The notes below the pieces were generated by a model. It was not told the DNA's origin. It saw nothing but the letters and a program-made list of their open reading frames with translations, and ran no database searches. A DNA stretch of 64,000 nt, from assembly GCF_005239225.2 (NCBI RefSeq), contig NC_133302.1, positions 10,387,991 through 10,451,990 of the forward strand. The letters are read 5' to 3'. Source of the DNA: Populus alba (Eukaryota; Streptophyta; Magnoliopsida; Malpighiales; Salicaceae). Position numbers and translations under genes: made by a program. Below are positions 1 through 12,096 of the stretch, piece after piece; position 1 is the stretch's first letter, and each line of letters begins with the position of its first letter.

Positions 1-175
1 TTCAATTCTAGAGATCAAACTTTCTATCTCTACTTTTGTTTTCTTAACGAAAAAAAAAAAAACTAAATTTATTATACTATTAATCGGTAAAAGATTTGAA
101 TTCTTGTTATATCTTGAACTCATTCTACGAGCTGAAACAAATCCAATGTTGACTTTGAAGACATGAGCTACTAGA

Positions 176-672
176 ATGTATAGATTTAGTGTATTTTGTA
201 TTGTAGGTGTGGTAATAATTTTTTATAAAATATTTTTTTATTTAAATAATATTTTAAAAAAATTATTTACATCAACATATCAAAATAATTTAAAATTATT
301 AATTTAAAAAAATAAACTTTTAAAAAACAATTTCAATAAACAAACTACTTATTTAAACCAAAATCACCATGTCATCATTATATTTGATGTGGCTAGGTTG
401 TAATTCAAGGCATAATGTATAAATTTAGTGCATGTTTGGTATTGTAAGTATGATCATGATTATTTTTTATAGTGTTTTTTTTAAAAATATATTAAAATAA
501 TATTTTTTATTTTAAAAAATTATTTTTTATATCAATACATGAAAACAATTTAAAATTACTAATTTTAAAAATAAATAAATAAACAATTTTAACCATGAGA
601 TCAATTTATTTAAACCAAGATTACCTTGTCATCATTATATTTAACGTGGCTAGTTTGTAATTCAGGCATGAA
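176..672. repeat. Tandem duplication of an AT-rich dispersed repeat (two units)
   Basis: Two consecutive copies of about 240-255 bp. Each opens with a 'tgtata(g/a)atttagtg' stretch and a 'tattgta(g/a)gt(g/a)tg' motif, passes through A/T-rich blocks, and closes with 'gtcatcattatattt...gtggcta' and 'ttgtaattca(a)ggcat'. The first unit runs to about 416, the second from 417. The opening resembles a very common Salicaceae dispersed repeat (recall, not searched). Non-coding. Confidence 0.65.
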
Positions 673-1240
673 ATTAGCTGTCTTGTGGTTAATTAAGTAT
701 CGAGATTAATTCGGGCGCAATTTAATTAATTAGATTTTAAATTTATTTTCTAGATTTATTTTATAGAGATTATTAGTTCAAGTTTCACAAATTTTAATAT
801 TATTAAAAAAATTTATATAATTATTAATTTTTATAAAATTAATTAAAATACACACAAACAAATCAAAACATCAAAGTTAATAATAATAAAAGTATATGGG
901 CTCTTCCCTGCCCTATCATTATTAATTATATTAAAAAGAGTAAAAAAAAGGCATGATTGTGTTTCTTAACGGCATCGCTACATGAAATAACTTTGCACGT
1001 TTTCTTGACAAGTTGTTGTCTACTTTTCTTCACTTCTATTCTTACACGCATTCTCCACTGTAATAATAATAATAATAATGTTAATTGCGTGGCCATTATG
1101 CGATGTCTTTAATTTATAACATTTTTTATTTATTTTTTTAATATTTTGGGTGCTCATTATTGTGCCTACTAGTCATATATATATTATTATTACATAGTTA
1201 GCAAAAGTATATAATAAATTATATCATGATGGATTGGAGT
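673..1240. other. AT-rich intergenic DNA
   Basis: A/T-rich sequence with a short (taa)n run near 1061-1080. No reading frame, RNA gene or structured element that I can support. Confidence 0.6.
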
Positions 1241-1532
1241 AAACACTGTGTCTTCTCTCATATATCATGATGATGGGTTGGAGTAATGTTTTGTATTTAT
1301 TTTTTTGTCCTTTTAGTTTTTCTTTGCTCTGCCTATTAAATATTTTTAATAATTTTATTTTTTTATATTACATTGATTTCAAATTTAATTTATAATTTAT
1401 TTTAATTTATTTTTTATAAAATTATCACATATTAAAAAACAAACTATCATTGAATTAATACAAGATTTTGCACGAAGCAATTTCATTTTATAAAATTTAA
1501 ATTTAAGATTTGTAGGATCAATATTGAAAATA
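1241..1532 (+). repeat. Dispersed direct repeat, copy 1
   Basis: This segment is recognisably the same as 2270-2548: 'tgtcttctctc' near the start, a region rich in 'tttttatatta(c/t)att', 'aatttataa(t/c)ttatttta', a 'tgaa/gatt' block followed by 'ttttgca', and the end 'ggatcaatattga'. Divergence is high, so the repeat family is old. The parent element is not recognised. Confidence 0.6.
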
Positions 1533-1592
1533 AAAAATAAAATAAAATAAAAAAAACATGTTTGCTTTTGAGGAAAAACAACTCCTAAATTT

Positions 1593-1876
1593 AAGGGTGT
1601 TTATTTTTGGTTTGGTTCGCTTTTAAAAAAAAAACCAAAACCGAACTGAAACTGATTTGGCTCGGTTTTTTCAATTTCCTAATTTTTTCCGGTTTAGCTC
1701 AGTTTTTTTTATTTTTTCGGTTTGAATTTGGTTCGATTCGGTTTTTTCAGTTTCAAGCTTATAAAACTAAACCAAACCGGTCGGGTTTTTTAAAAATTTT
1801 AATCGATTTCTTTTTACAGCTCGGTTTTTTTCTGATTTTCTTGGTTTTTCGGTTTTTTTACTCATCCCTACTTAAA
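1593..1876. repeat. CGGTTTTTT-rich repeat, possible MITE
   Basis: A run of degenerate 'cggtttttt' and 'ggtttggttcg' units in both orientations ('ccaaaaccgaactg' and 'cggtttgaatttgg'). It is bounded by an imperfect inverted pair, 'agggtgtttattttt' at the left and 'ttttactcatccct' at the right. This layout fits a short inverted-repeat element common in plant genomes. The apparent reading frame inside it is low-complexity Phe/Leu and not credible. Confidence 0.5.
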
Positions 1877-2269
1877 TTTTCCATAACAATTAGTTAACTA
1901 GCTAGACATTAACTTTTGTCTTTCTATTGTATGATTTTATAAGCTGGTCAACCGTATCCTTTTGAAGAAAAAGACTTGCTCTCTCCAACTTGATGGACCG
2001 ACCATTCCTTCATCTTCATCTTGTTCACACGGCCATTCTTGTCTAATGGCCTTCTGAAACACCACTAAATTAGATTTTAATGGATGGTTTTACATAAACT
2101 CACCATTGTTTTGTGTTTATTTTATTAATTTAATTTAATAAACATGATTATATTCCATGATTATTCATGGAAATTCAAACCTAAAAAACAAGCCATGCAA
2201 GCTCTAGGTAGTTTGAAATGGTCATTATCGCCAGCTGTGTCTGATTAGAGAGAAACCTAAAAGAGAAGG
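1877..2269. other. AT-rich intergenic DNA
   Basis: No gene or structured feature seen between the CGGTTT-rich repeat and the second copy of the dispersed direct repeat. Confidence 0.5.
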
Positions 2270-2548
2270 AAACATTGTGTCTTCTCTCGTGGGACAATGG
2301 ATTGGAGTAGTGTTGGGTGTTTTTTTTTATCTTTTTTTTTTTCTGGTCATTAATTTCTTTTATTAATTTTCTCTTTTTATATTATATTAGTTTTATATTA
2401 AACTTATAACTTATTTCAGTTTATTTTTTACAAGGTTATGTAATATTAAAAAAAAAATTACTATTAGATTGATACTCAATTTTGCATAAAGAAATTTGGT
2501 TTTATTACCTTTAAAATTTAAGATTTCAAGGATCAATATTGACAATGA
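2270..2548 (+). repeat. Dispersed direct repeat, copy 2
   Basis: Second copy of the repeat at 1241-1532, in the same orientation. Both end at 'ggatcaatattga'. The about 1 kb between the copies holds the CGGTTT-rich repeat and unrecognised AT-rich DNA. LTR or dispersed-repeat origin cannot be decided by reading alone. Confidence 0.6.
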
Positions 2549-4380
2549 AAGAAAAAAAATTAGGGTTTTTTTTCTTCTTTTTTTTTTGTATTGTTCACAT
2601 ATCTTTTAAATAAAAAAAACAGTTGACTATAGGATTATGACATGATATTAAAGTTCCTATCCAATTTTGCCACGATTCTTAGATAATGTTATAGGTTTTT
2701 ATTCGAAAGCAAACAATTTTTTTCTAAAATACTGTGTACCTAATATACAAAATAAGAAATAAAAGATTTCTCATGAATATATTCAATGGAAATAAAAATT
2801 CTTTCTTAAATTTTTTTACTAATTTTTTACATTATTTTATCATATTTATTAGTTTTTCGCCTCAATCACATATAAAACATTGAAACATTGTCTTAATATT
2901 TTTTAAAAATTTGCTTTTGAGATTATGATAGATTTTTATTTTAAAAAAATATATATTTATAATTTGAAAAAAATATTTTTTTTGTTCAAACAATCAAAAG
3001 ATGTATAAATAAAAAAATGAAGTTTAGGTTGAATATATATATAATTCTCCAAGGTAATTTTATTCATTGTATTGCTTGCAAATATTTATTTTTATAATTG
3101 TTTAATTAAATGAAAAAAAAATCTATAAAAACATGATTATTAAACCCAATAAATATTATGATCTAGTTAATAAATTAGATAAATTAACTGAGTTTGATAT
3201 GACCAATCCAAAAAATTATAATTCCAATATTTTTTTTAAAAAAAAACAAACTATTAAATCCACATTGTTTTTTTTTCTTTTAAAAAAATCTAGCTAAATT
3301 AGTCAAATTATTAAAGTGGCTAGACCATTCAATGACTCTCACCTAATTTCCTTTAAAAGTCAACTCATTCATATGCCAAGTTTACGGGTCAAGGACACAT
3401 GCATGAGACGGACATTACATTTCTTTTTCCTAATTTTTTTTATTTTATCTTTTTGCTAACCTTTAAAAAGACCCGGCAGATATGGAGCATGTTTTTAAAA
3501 TCACCTCGAAAAATGATATAATCTTAATTGATGTATAGTTCAATATCAATGTATTTATTTATTCCACATGGAAATAACAATCAAATCTCTAACTGCTCTC
3601 TAAAAATAAAAATAAAAGACATAAAAAAAGATGTTTTATGTGAGTTCAATTATGTGTAATAATTGGTATTATTTATATATTAAAAAAATAAAATGAAACT
3701 ATACAACTCTTAAATTCTTCGAATTAAACTAAATAATTGGCATTTCAATTCAGATACGTGAATCAATTTAGGCTAATGAAATAAAAATTTTAAAATTAAA
3801 AAAAAATAATCAAATCTAACCCGTCCTGATATATTGATTTATTGATCCAGGGTTTGGATTAAGCAGGGTTTGCTTTTAAATCACATGAAAAACTGATTTA
3901 ATCAAACATAAATGGACAAATGGAGTTAATTTGTTATCGAAATGAAACCTAAGTGAGACTAAATCAACAAATTTTAAAGATTTTTGTTTTTAAAATAAAG
4001 TTGTTTTAGTTTTTTATAAAAAATAATTATTCAAGACAATATTGTTTCATTAAAAAAACTCTATAGATCAAGTCAACATGTCAACTAGTTGACAAGCTCA
4101 ATTTAAGATCTATATCTTGTACTTGTTAAATATATTTATTCAACATAAATATATTCCCACACAAATATATTCTGATCAAGTCAATAGAGAGAATCAAAGG
4201 TAATTTTTATTTAGAGTTTTAATTCAAGTGATAAGTTTTTATTTGATGATTAGAACTATAACATATGTGTCAATATTTCATAATGGAAATATCCATAAAT
4301 AATAATATTTCATGACGTTTTATTCCCTTGCCCCTCGCCATAAAAGAAAGAAAGAAAGTTGCCCAGTTATTTATTTGGGC
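2549..4380. other. AT-rich intergenic DNA, no gene seen
   Basis: About 1.8 kb of strongly A/T-rich sequence with many homopolymer runs. I see no extended frame, tRNA-like structure or terminal repeats. Confidence 0.6.
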
Positions 4381-4392
4381 ATATCATGTGAT

Positions 4393-4697
4393 GTAAGGTG
4401 GGCCCCACTAAAGAATAATAATTAAGTGTCTTATCCATGTCATTAATCATTCTTTTTATATATAAAAAAAGAAAAGAAATAGACCAAAAAGTTACAATTA
4501 TTTTGCCGTCATAAGGTTTTGCAGGGACCGCAGGGCGGTCCCTTGAAATCAGGCGACAGCGAATCAAAGGTGCGATCTCCCGAATCACAACCGGCCGCCG
4601 ACCACGGTTTCATGCCCAGTTCTTTAGTTTTTTCTTGACAATCCCAAGACCATTCCGTGGGGGTAATGTACACGTGCTCCACGCGCAATCTTAACAT
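4393..4697. other. GC-richer island with TCP-type site, TATA-like run and short minus-strand frame
   Basis: In an otherwise A/T-rich region this segment carries a palindromic 'gtgggccccac' core (4398-4408; TGGGCC/site-II-like), a TATA-like 'tttatatataaa' near 4456-4467, and a GC-rich stretch at 4502-4690. The GC-rich part has a 7-bp stem (gggaccg 4524-4530 with cggtccc 4536-4542) and a CACGTG G-box near 4671. A 62-codon frame on the minus strand (4697-4509) ends in a Gly-Pro-Pro-Cys-Gly-Pro-Cys motif, but I recognise no family. It could be a promoter or first-exon relic. Function unknown. Confidence 0.35.
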
Positions 4698-5200
4698 TGC
4701 AGTAGTAGTCGTATTTTTCTAGCCTTTGAACTCTCTATAAGGACAAAAAAAAAATAAAAATCAACAAACTTAACTAGTCATATTCAACACAATTTCTGAC
4801 CAATTCAATAAATAATATAACTTGTAATTCAATTTTATTTCAAATCAATTCATAATTAAACAAACTTAATTCATAATTAAAAAAACTCAATTAATTTATT
4901 ATATCAATAAAATCAATTCTCATAATACATTATTTAATTACATCTAACACATTATGTCATTGACGAGTCTTCATCATCAAAATTATAAAGATGTCGATGT
5001 GCAAAAAAAATTGTCTCATTCTTCTTTATTATAATATTGATGCTTAGCCTCCATAACCTCGTAAAGTCTATAACAACACAATGAGAACTAAGTGAAGAGA
5101 GTGGTACACACAACATTGTCGGAAGCATCATGAATGATAGCAACGACTCTATGACTCTCCATTGTTAAAAGATAAAAGCATTATAAGTCTTGATTCAAAT
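4698..5200. other. Intergenic DNA with a degenerate coding-like segment
   Basis: Mostly A/T-rich. On the minus strand near 5165-5090 a short stretch reads like the start of a protein (Met-Glu-Ser-His-Arg-Val-Val-Ala-Ile-Ile) and runs into stops within about 30 codons. No family can be assigned, and it may be chance or an exon relic. Confidence 0.2.
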
Positions 5201-5208
5201 TTTCCCAA

Positions 5209-5335
5209 GTCAAATACACAAGCCTGCCTTTCAAGGAGCTTTCCTGTAAAAAACTTACACAAACCCTATTTCTTGAGGAACTTTCCAATCAAATACTTAT
5301 ACAAATCTCGTTTTCAAGGAGTTTTTCTTGTTTGT
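5209..5335 (+). repeat. Three-unit tandem repeat of about 40 bp
   Basis: Three adjacent units with a period near 40 bp, each carrying 'a(a/t)ac(t/a)(t/c)a(c/t)acaa' followed by 'ctt/ttc-(a/t)(g)aggag/aact-ttc'. They begin near 5211, 5250 and 5290. The period is not a multiple of three in every unit, which argues against a maintained coding repeat. Confidence 0.45.
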
Positions 5336-5455
5336 ATCAAAAAGTTTGAGTCTTTTATTTACATTTTTACTCTTAGATCCATTGATTTCCTCTTCTTCTT
5401 ATTCGATGTTGTATTCTTCTCTTCTTTGCCATTGATTCATCTCCAAACAAGTTGA

Positions 5456-6120
5456 ACAACATTGGATTAGTATTTCTTTTGGACAATTTGAGAACTCTTT
5501 TTGTGATGTCTTTTTCTATTTAATTCATTAATTTCCTCATCATTTGAGGAGTTATGGCAACTATCGTCTTGGGTAGATTTATGGTTAATGGATTGAATGA
5601 GAGAAAATGTAGTGGTGGTGGTAGGTCTGTGATTTTAAGAATCCTCACACACAACTACGTACAAGGAACACTCTTTTGCATTTCATTCTCTTTATTACAT
5701 ATATTTAATTTTTTCTACACTTTACTAACTTAAACATCAAATATGCGTCCAACATGTTTTGCAAGAGAATACCAACCACAATGTAAACTACTAGTCAAGC
5801 CAAACGTCAAGAAATTTTCAAAGCTCATTAAACAGTAATGAAAAGACACAAAATCATTTTTTTTTTATTTGTTAGTAATCATGTAAGATGTGTTGGTAAT
5901 GCATGTACTAATTTGATGTGTGTAGTAAAAAAAAATACACTAAGAATTAAGTAGCAAACAATTGAAGTTCATGATGTAATTATTAGGCAGAATTAGTTTT
6001 GATGTTGATTCAAAGATACAAATAGCTCAACTTGTTAGATGTTAAATTCTTGAGAATTTCATAATTAAATTGATTTGGATTTCAACAATTAGCATATATT
6101 TTTGAAAGCTAGTGGATCAT
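5456..6120. other. Intergenic DNA, nothing recognised
   Basis: A/T-rich with no supported gene. A short T-rich tract lies at 5858-5870. Confidence 0.5.
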
Positions 6121-6345
6121 TGTAATTTGTTTTTTTACTAGTTATATGTTTGATATTGTAGTGTAGATTATTTTTTTAAAAATTATTTTTTATTGAAAAT
6201 ATTTTAAAATAATTTTTTCTATATATATTTTTTTTTATTTTTTACATCAACTCATTAAAATTATTGAAAAATATTAAAAAAATATTAATTTAATATTTTT
6301 TAAAAAATAAATATTTTTTAAAAAATATATAAAAATAGAAGCTAA
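6121..6345. repeat. AT-rich dispersed repeat fragment (same family style as 176-672)
   Basis: Contains 'tgtttgatattgtagtg', then 'tttttattgaaaatattttaaaata' style blocks and 'acatcaactcatt', the order also seen in the duplicated repeat at the left end of the window. Non-coding, probably a MITE or MITE-derived sequence. Confidence 0.4.
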
Positions 6346-6650
6346 AACTTAAAGAGTAATAGTTAATCTTTATTTAATTAAATTAAAAAAAAATTGAATT
6401 TCACTTATATTATATATTACGTTGCCGCTAGGTTGATTAAAGAATATACTTGTCAATAAAAAAACATTTTCATTACCACAAGAGAGGTGAGGATCTCGGG
6501 AAAAAGAGTGTTTTTTTTTTTTTTTTTAATAAACAACTATAGTATTATCATTTATTATTAAAGGACAGGAACACATACGAAGGCCTCTCTTATTTCCTTA
6601 TCACAAGTACGAACACTTTGGGGTCTGTCTTTGCCTCTCTGGGATCTGCC

Positions 6651-6696
6651 CGCCTCCCATATTCAGAACAGATCGCCTCCCATATCCAGAGCAGAT
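6651..6696 (+). repeat. 23-bp direct tandem repeat in the CAT leader/promoter
   Basis: Two adjacent copies of a 23-bp unit beginning 'cgcctcccatat' (6651-6673 and 6674-6696) that differ at two positions. They lie about 230-275 bp upstream of the transporter start codon, so in the promoter or the 5' untranslated region. No known cis-element name is claimed. Confidence 0.6.
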
Positions 6697-6924
6697 CCAA
6701 TCCATAAAACTTGATTGTATTATACGGAGGGAATGCGGGCAGGGTTTGTATTGCTTAGATTTTAGTTTTTGTACATGATAGAATTAAACTCTTGAGGTTT
6801 TTTTTTTTCTTTTTATTTGTAAGTAAGAAACATACCCAGTTGCAGCTGGTAAATTACTTATTGATAGGAGGACAGCGAAAGTTGTTGTCTTTGCAAGGGA
6901 TTAAAAAAAAAGTCGAGAAATTTG

Positions 6925-9900
6925 ATGGGTTTTCTTGTTGATTCACATAAAGGTGGTTGTGGAGTAGGGGGTGGTGGTGGTGGTTGTTTTAGGAGTTTGA
7001 TAAGGAGAAAACAGGTTGATTCTGTTCATTCTAAAGCACCTGGTCATCATCGATTAGCCAAGGAGTTGTCTATTCTTCACCTTATTGCTATTGGTTTGTT
7101 CTTTTTCTCTCAATTCTTCTCTTTGACCAAAGAATTTTATCTGGGTTTTGTTTTTTGAATCATGGTTTTGATTGTCTTGTGCTTCTTCTTTCATTTTTGT
7201 TTGCTACTTTACCGGATGGATGAGTTGATGCTGATCGTGTTAATTGGTTTCAGGTTTTGGCCAGAAATTTTAAGCTTTCTTGCCTGTTTTTCTTTGGATG
7301 TATCATTTCCTTGTTGTCTTATCGAAATAACATTTCCTTTGCTTAACTTTTTATTTTTGATTGAAATTATGTTTTATTAAAACATAAGCCAAAACCTGAT
7401 CGTGCTAAGCACCGTCTAAATGCTAATTTGAAAAGTTAAAATTATTTTTTTTATCCTTTTTGTAACTTTCAGTTTTTTGTGTTAGTTTTCTAGCTTTTGA
7501 ATATTGGTTCTTGTGCTATAGCTTGCCTTCTATCTTTGAATTGCTGACTGTTGAACTCTGATCAGGCGTTGGCTCAACTATTGGAGCTGGAGTTTATATT
7601 CTTGTTGGAACAGTTGCTAGAGAGCATTCTGGACCAGCTCTATTTATATCCTTTTTGGTTGCTGGAATTGCTGCTGCTCTTTCAGCCTTTTGCTACGCAG
7701 AACTTGCAAGTCGTTGTCCATCTGCCGGCAGTGCGTATCATTATTCCTATATATGTGTTGGAGAAGGGTAAGTATTTGTTGTTTCTTGTTTGAAAACTTA
7801 TTTACTTCGGTGGCAGTCTCTCTTCTGTTTGGTTCATGGTTTACATCCTGTTATCTCTTTATTCAAAGGGGATAAATAAGTTGATGCTTTGCTTTTTTTT
7901 TTTTTGATATGTGTAACTGTATTAAAGGGAAAACTATACAAAAATACTAGGGACATACCTTAAGATGTATATCGTCCCGTTACCCAAATCTATCTGACCT
8001 TAGGCAGCAGGAAAAAAAAAAAGCTAAAGAAAACTCAAATATATCTGAAAAAAAGACTGTCTGGACAGCAGCTAGGAAGCGGTCAACCGGTTTGTTGACA
8101 ACTTAGAACCGGTCAACTGGTTCTGCAAAAACAGCAGACATGCTAAGAGGAACTCGAAGAAAAGCAAAGCAAAGGTACCTCATGACTCTAGCAGACACCA
8201 TATGGACCTGAGAGCAACTGGAATCTGATACTTTGGTTCTAGCAACATGTTATTGGGGGATTTGGTTGGTCATAATATGGTTCCATGATGCAACCTACTT
8301 TTGGCACATTTCTTGCTGTTTTTGATATGATTATTGATTTATGTAATAGCATACCTCAGGCATTGTGTTTGGATAGTTCTTTGTTTGTATTTGGGTTCTA
8401 TTTTTGGATTGGATATAGTTTTTGTCAGAACCTGCAATGCCCTTTGCTTATTGATTCCTGCATTTTCAATTTGCAGTGTTGCTTGGTTGATTGGCTGGGC
8501 TCTAATATTGGAATACACAATCGGTGGTTCAGCAGTTGCTCGTGGCATATCCCCAAATCTAGTTCAGTGACTTTCTGTTACCCAAGCTTCAATTTACTTA
8601 GATGTGGCACTTTTAATTCTTTGGGTTTAATTATTTCAATCTTATTGTTTCGAGTATAATTATTTTACATTGTTTTCTTTATAGATGAAAATGGTACACA
8701 TTTTCCAATTTTCAAGCATTGCTGTCTTGATGCCTAGTGGCTAATTGCATCTTGTTGTTGAATTGGAATTTTGGAAGAACAGAAAATTAGTAAAATTGTC
8801 GATTCTTTCATTTCTTTTATGATGTATGAATGAGCATGCAAGTAATTCTTTTCAGATGGTCAAGCTATATTGATAATACCTTTCATTGGAGTCTAGCTTC
8901 AATTTAATTTGAGCGCTTTGATAGCTGCCATTTACATTAAGACTTGAAGAGTCATTTAGGACGTCCTTGTTTCCTTTGCAGGAAGTTCTAACATATTAGT
9001 GATCTTCCATTTTCACCACTACAAAATAAATTTCTACGATGCCCCTAGTTATAAGTGGTGTTCTTTAGGTTAGATCCTTGGTTTCAACGAAAAATATAAA
9101 GAAAAAGTAGAAAAGGAATTGCTGATACTCCATTGTGATTAGTTGACAAGCAAGTTGTTGGTCAATACTTGGCTTTTTTTCCTTGATGAGAGTCTTATTT
9201 TATTCCCCCCCTCTTATCTATCTAGGCATTGTATGTTCTCCATATTGTGATAGTCTGTGTGCTTCCCTTTCTGTCTATTTTTGAATTATTGTTTTTTTTC
9301 TTACTTGTCTTGTTTTATGCTTGTAGGCACTGTTCTTTGGAGGTCAGGACAATCTACCAACATTTCTAGCTCGTCAGCATATACCTGGGCTTGATGTTGT
9401 GGTTGACCCATGTGCTGCTGTTCTGGTATTGGTTGTCACTGGGCTGTTGTGTGTGGGAATAAAGGAGGTACATACCATAATTCTTTATCATGTTCATTTT
9501 CCCCTTTTGACTTGCAATTATTCTGAGGTAAAGTTCTCCTTTCTTTCCTTGCTATTATATTAATCTCCTCGAGTAACATCATTGTGCAGAGCACTTTAGC
9601 ACAGGCCATAGTAACCTCCATAAATGTGTGTGCCATGCTTTTCATCATAATAGCTGGTACTTATCTTGGCTTCAAGACTGGATGGGCTGGATATGAACTT
9701 CCTACTGGGTAATAGGCATCCCACGTTGTAAAATCATTTTTGAAACATTTTGTGCAGAAGTTTTGTAACTAATATGATATTTCTGAACTCACAGGTACTT
9801 TCCCTTTGGGGTGGATGGGATGCTTGCAGGGTCTGCAACTGTATTTTTTGCGTACATTGGTTTTGATTCAGTTGCCAGCACTGCTGAGGAGGTATGCACC

Positions 9901-12057
9901 TTCCTGGTGTTTTTGTTATTCCTTCCCGCTTCTCTTCTACTGTAGTTATTTCATGTGTAGTCTTCATGTTCATGGGTACATGGTGACTTGTGGAGTCTTA
10001 TTTCGTGTTTCATATTTTCTGACAGGTGAAAAATCCACAACGAGATTTACCTTTAGGCATTGGGCTCTCGCTGTCTATTTGTTGTTCTTTGTACATGCTG
10101 GTCTCTGTTGTCATTGTTGGTCTGGTACCTTATTATGCAATGGATCCCGATACCCCTATCTCATCAGCTTTTTCTGTACACGGGATGCAATGGGCAGCGT
10201 AAGTTTGTTGTTTTGGTCAAATGCATGGTACATCAATTTTTTCTCCAAAATTATATGGAAGTAATTGAACCTTCTTGGTTTATAAGTCTTTGTGCTGCTT
10301 GCGTGTTCAGGTACTTGATAACTGCTGGGGCAGTTATGGCTCTCTGCTCAACATTGATGGGGTCAATGCTTCCTCAGGTAATTTAACAGAATCTTCCAGG
10401 TGCTTGTATACCATATTTTTCTGACTTGCTGCTCCTGGATGCTATCTGTCATATGATGAATGTTATTCTTGATTGTTCTTCACTGGCCATGCACCTCATG
10501 ACTGCCCACATACACTGACTTTTAGTTCAAGCAGTGTATTTTGATTTCCTTTATTTCATTAATATGGTTGATCTTCAAAACTTACATTGTGTACTTATAT
10601 GAATCAATATATGTTTTTTACATACCTGTATCGCTGTTTTTTCTGACATTCCAGTACTTTATGGGTAGGCTCTACACTGTATTTTTCCTCTGCCATAATT
10701 CTCTCTTTTTAATAAAATGAGGAAGTTCTAATTAGAAAGAGGGAATTGTACACTATGACATTGAGAGTAATCCTATCAGAAAGTGAAATAGACACAGGAA
10801 TCTAGATCAAAATAATAAAGCACTCCAATTCCCCTGAATATCAGTTCAGGAAATGTCCCTAAAAGCACTTGCTATGTGACACCACAAAGAAGCCAGGAAA
10901 AGCATCCAATCCAACGTTAACTTTCATGATGTGAAGTGATGATTGATAATTCTGCATCGCCCTCCTTCCAAATGCACCAAAAAACTGCACTAGGAAACAC
11001 ATCTCTTTAGTTCTTAGATTCTTTCTCTGACCCAAGACACCCCGAAAAGAAATCAGCAACACTTGTTCCACCATCCTCGGAATTGCCCAACACTAACAAA
11101 TGCAAACAATCTTTGCTGCATATATTGAGCTGAAGGGCAATGCAGAAAGAGATTGACTTAGAGATTCTCTATTACGAGGACACATAACACAATTATTAGG
11201 AGTAAGGCCTTATGATGCTTTCGAATCTACAACAAGTCATTGGTGTCAATCTCATTGACACCATTCTCAAGATGAAAAGGTTGACTCAATAGGCTCATAA
11301 AGGGGTTCTTGAATATGAACCCTGGGGACAACTACTATATAGATGGTTAAAGCAAGAATGTGTTATTAGTGGTGTTGATAACTGTGTGTTTATATTTATT
11401 CTCTAATTGGTGATTATTGTGCACGCCTGTCTTAGTGGGAAAAATGCTTAATCTGTTTCTCGCCTCTTACTTTACTAGATTCACCAAATGTTAACTGTAC
11501 TATTCTGTTCTTCCGTGATGATTTTTTGTTGTTGGTGTATTGTATTTACCTTTTCTTTATCTCCAAGTCATCAATTAACACAGCTTTTGTCTTTCCCAGC
11601 CTCGAATTTTGATGGCAATGGCTAGAGATGGATTGCTGCCATCATTCTTTTCAGATGTAAATAGAAGCACCCAAGTTCCTGTTAAGAGCACGTTGGTGAC
11701 TGGCTTTGGTGCTGCAGTATTGTCATTTTTTATGGATGTTTCACAGTTAGCTGGGATGGTATGTGAACTTTGAATCAAGTAAATGTGCAATATAGTATTG
11801 TTGTAGTTGATGAGGCTTGCTTGCATTTTGCTTGGACCCATTTACTTCAAATCTAAGCAAGAAAGACAATGGATGGGAAATGGCTGAGTAACCTCTCTGT
11901 TTCCTGTTTCCTGTCTTTCGGGAGTCATATTTACCCATAAGTTCCTGATCAAGGAAATAGGAGAATTTTTTGCTCTTATCTTCAACTGTTAATGAGGGCT
12001 GACCACAGCTATTTTTTTACTTCAGTTATCAAACAAATAGGTGGCTTTCTGGGAATG

Positions 12058-12096
<39 letters not shown>

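Noticed and set aside
7551..7793. 80-codon frame starting just before CAT exon 2
   Set aside because: Wrong frame. The frame that joins exons 1 and 3 gives the conserved transporter sequence.
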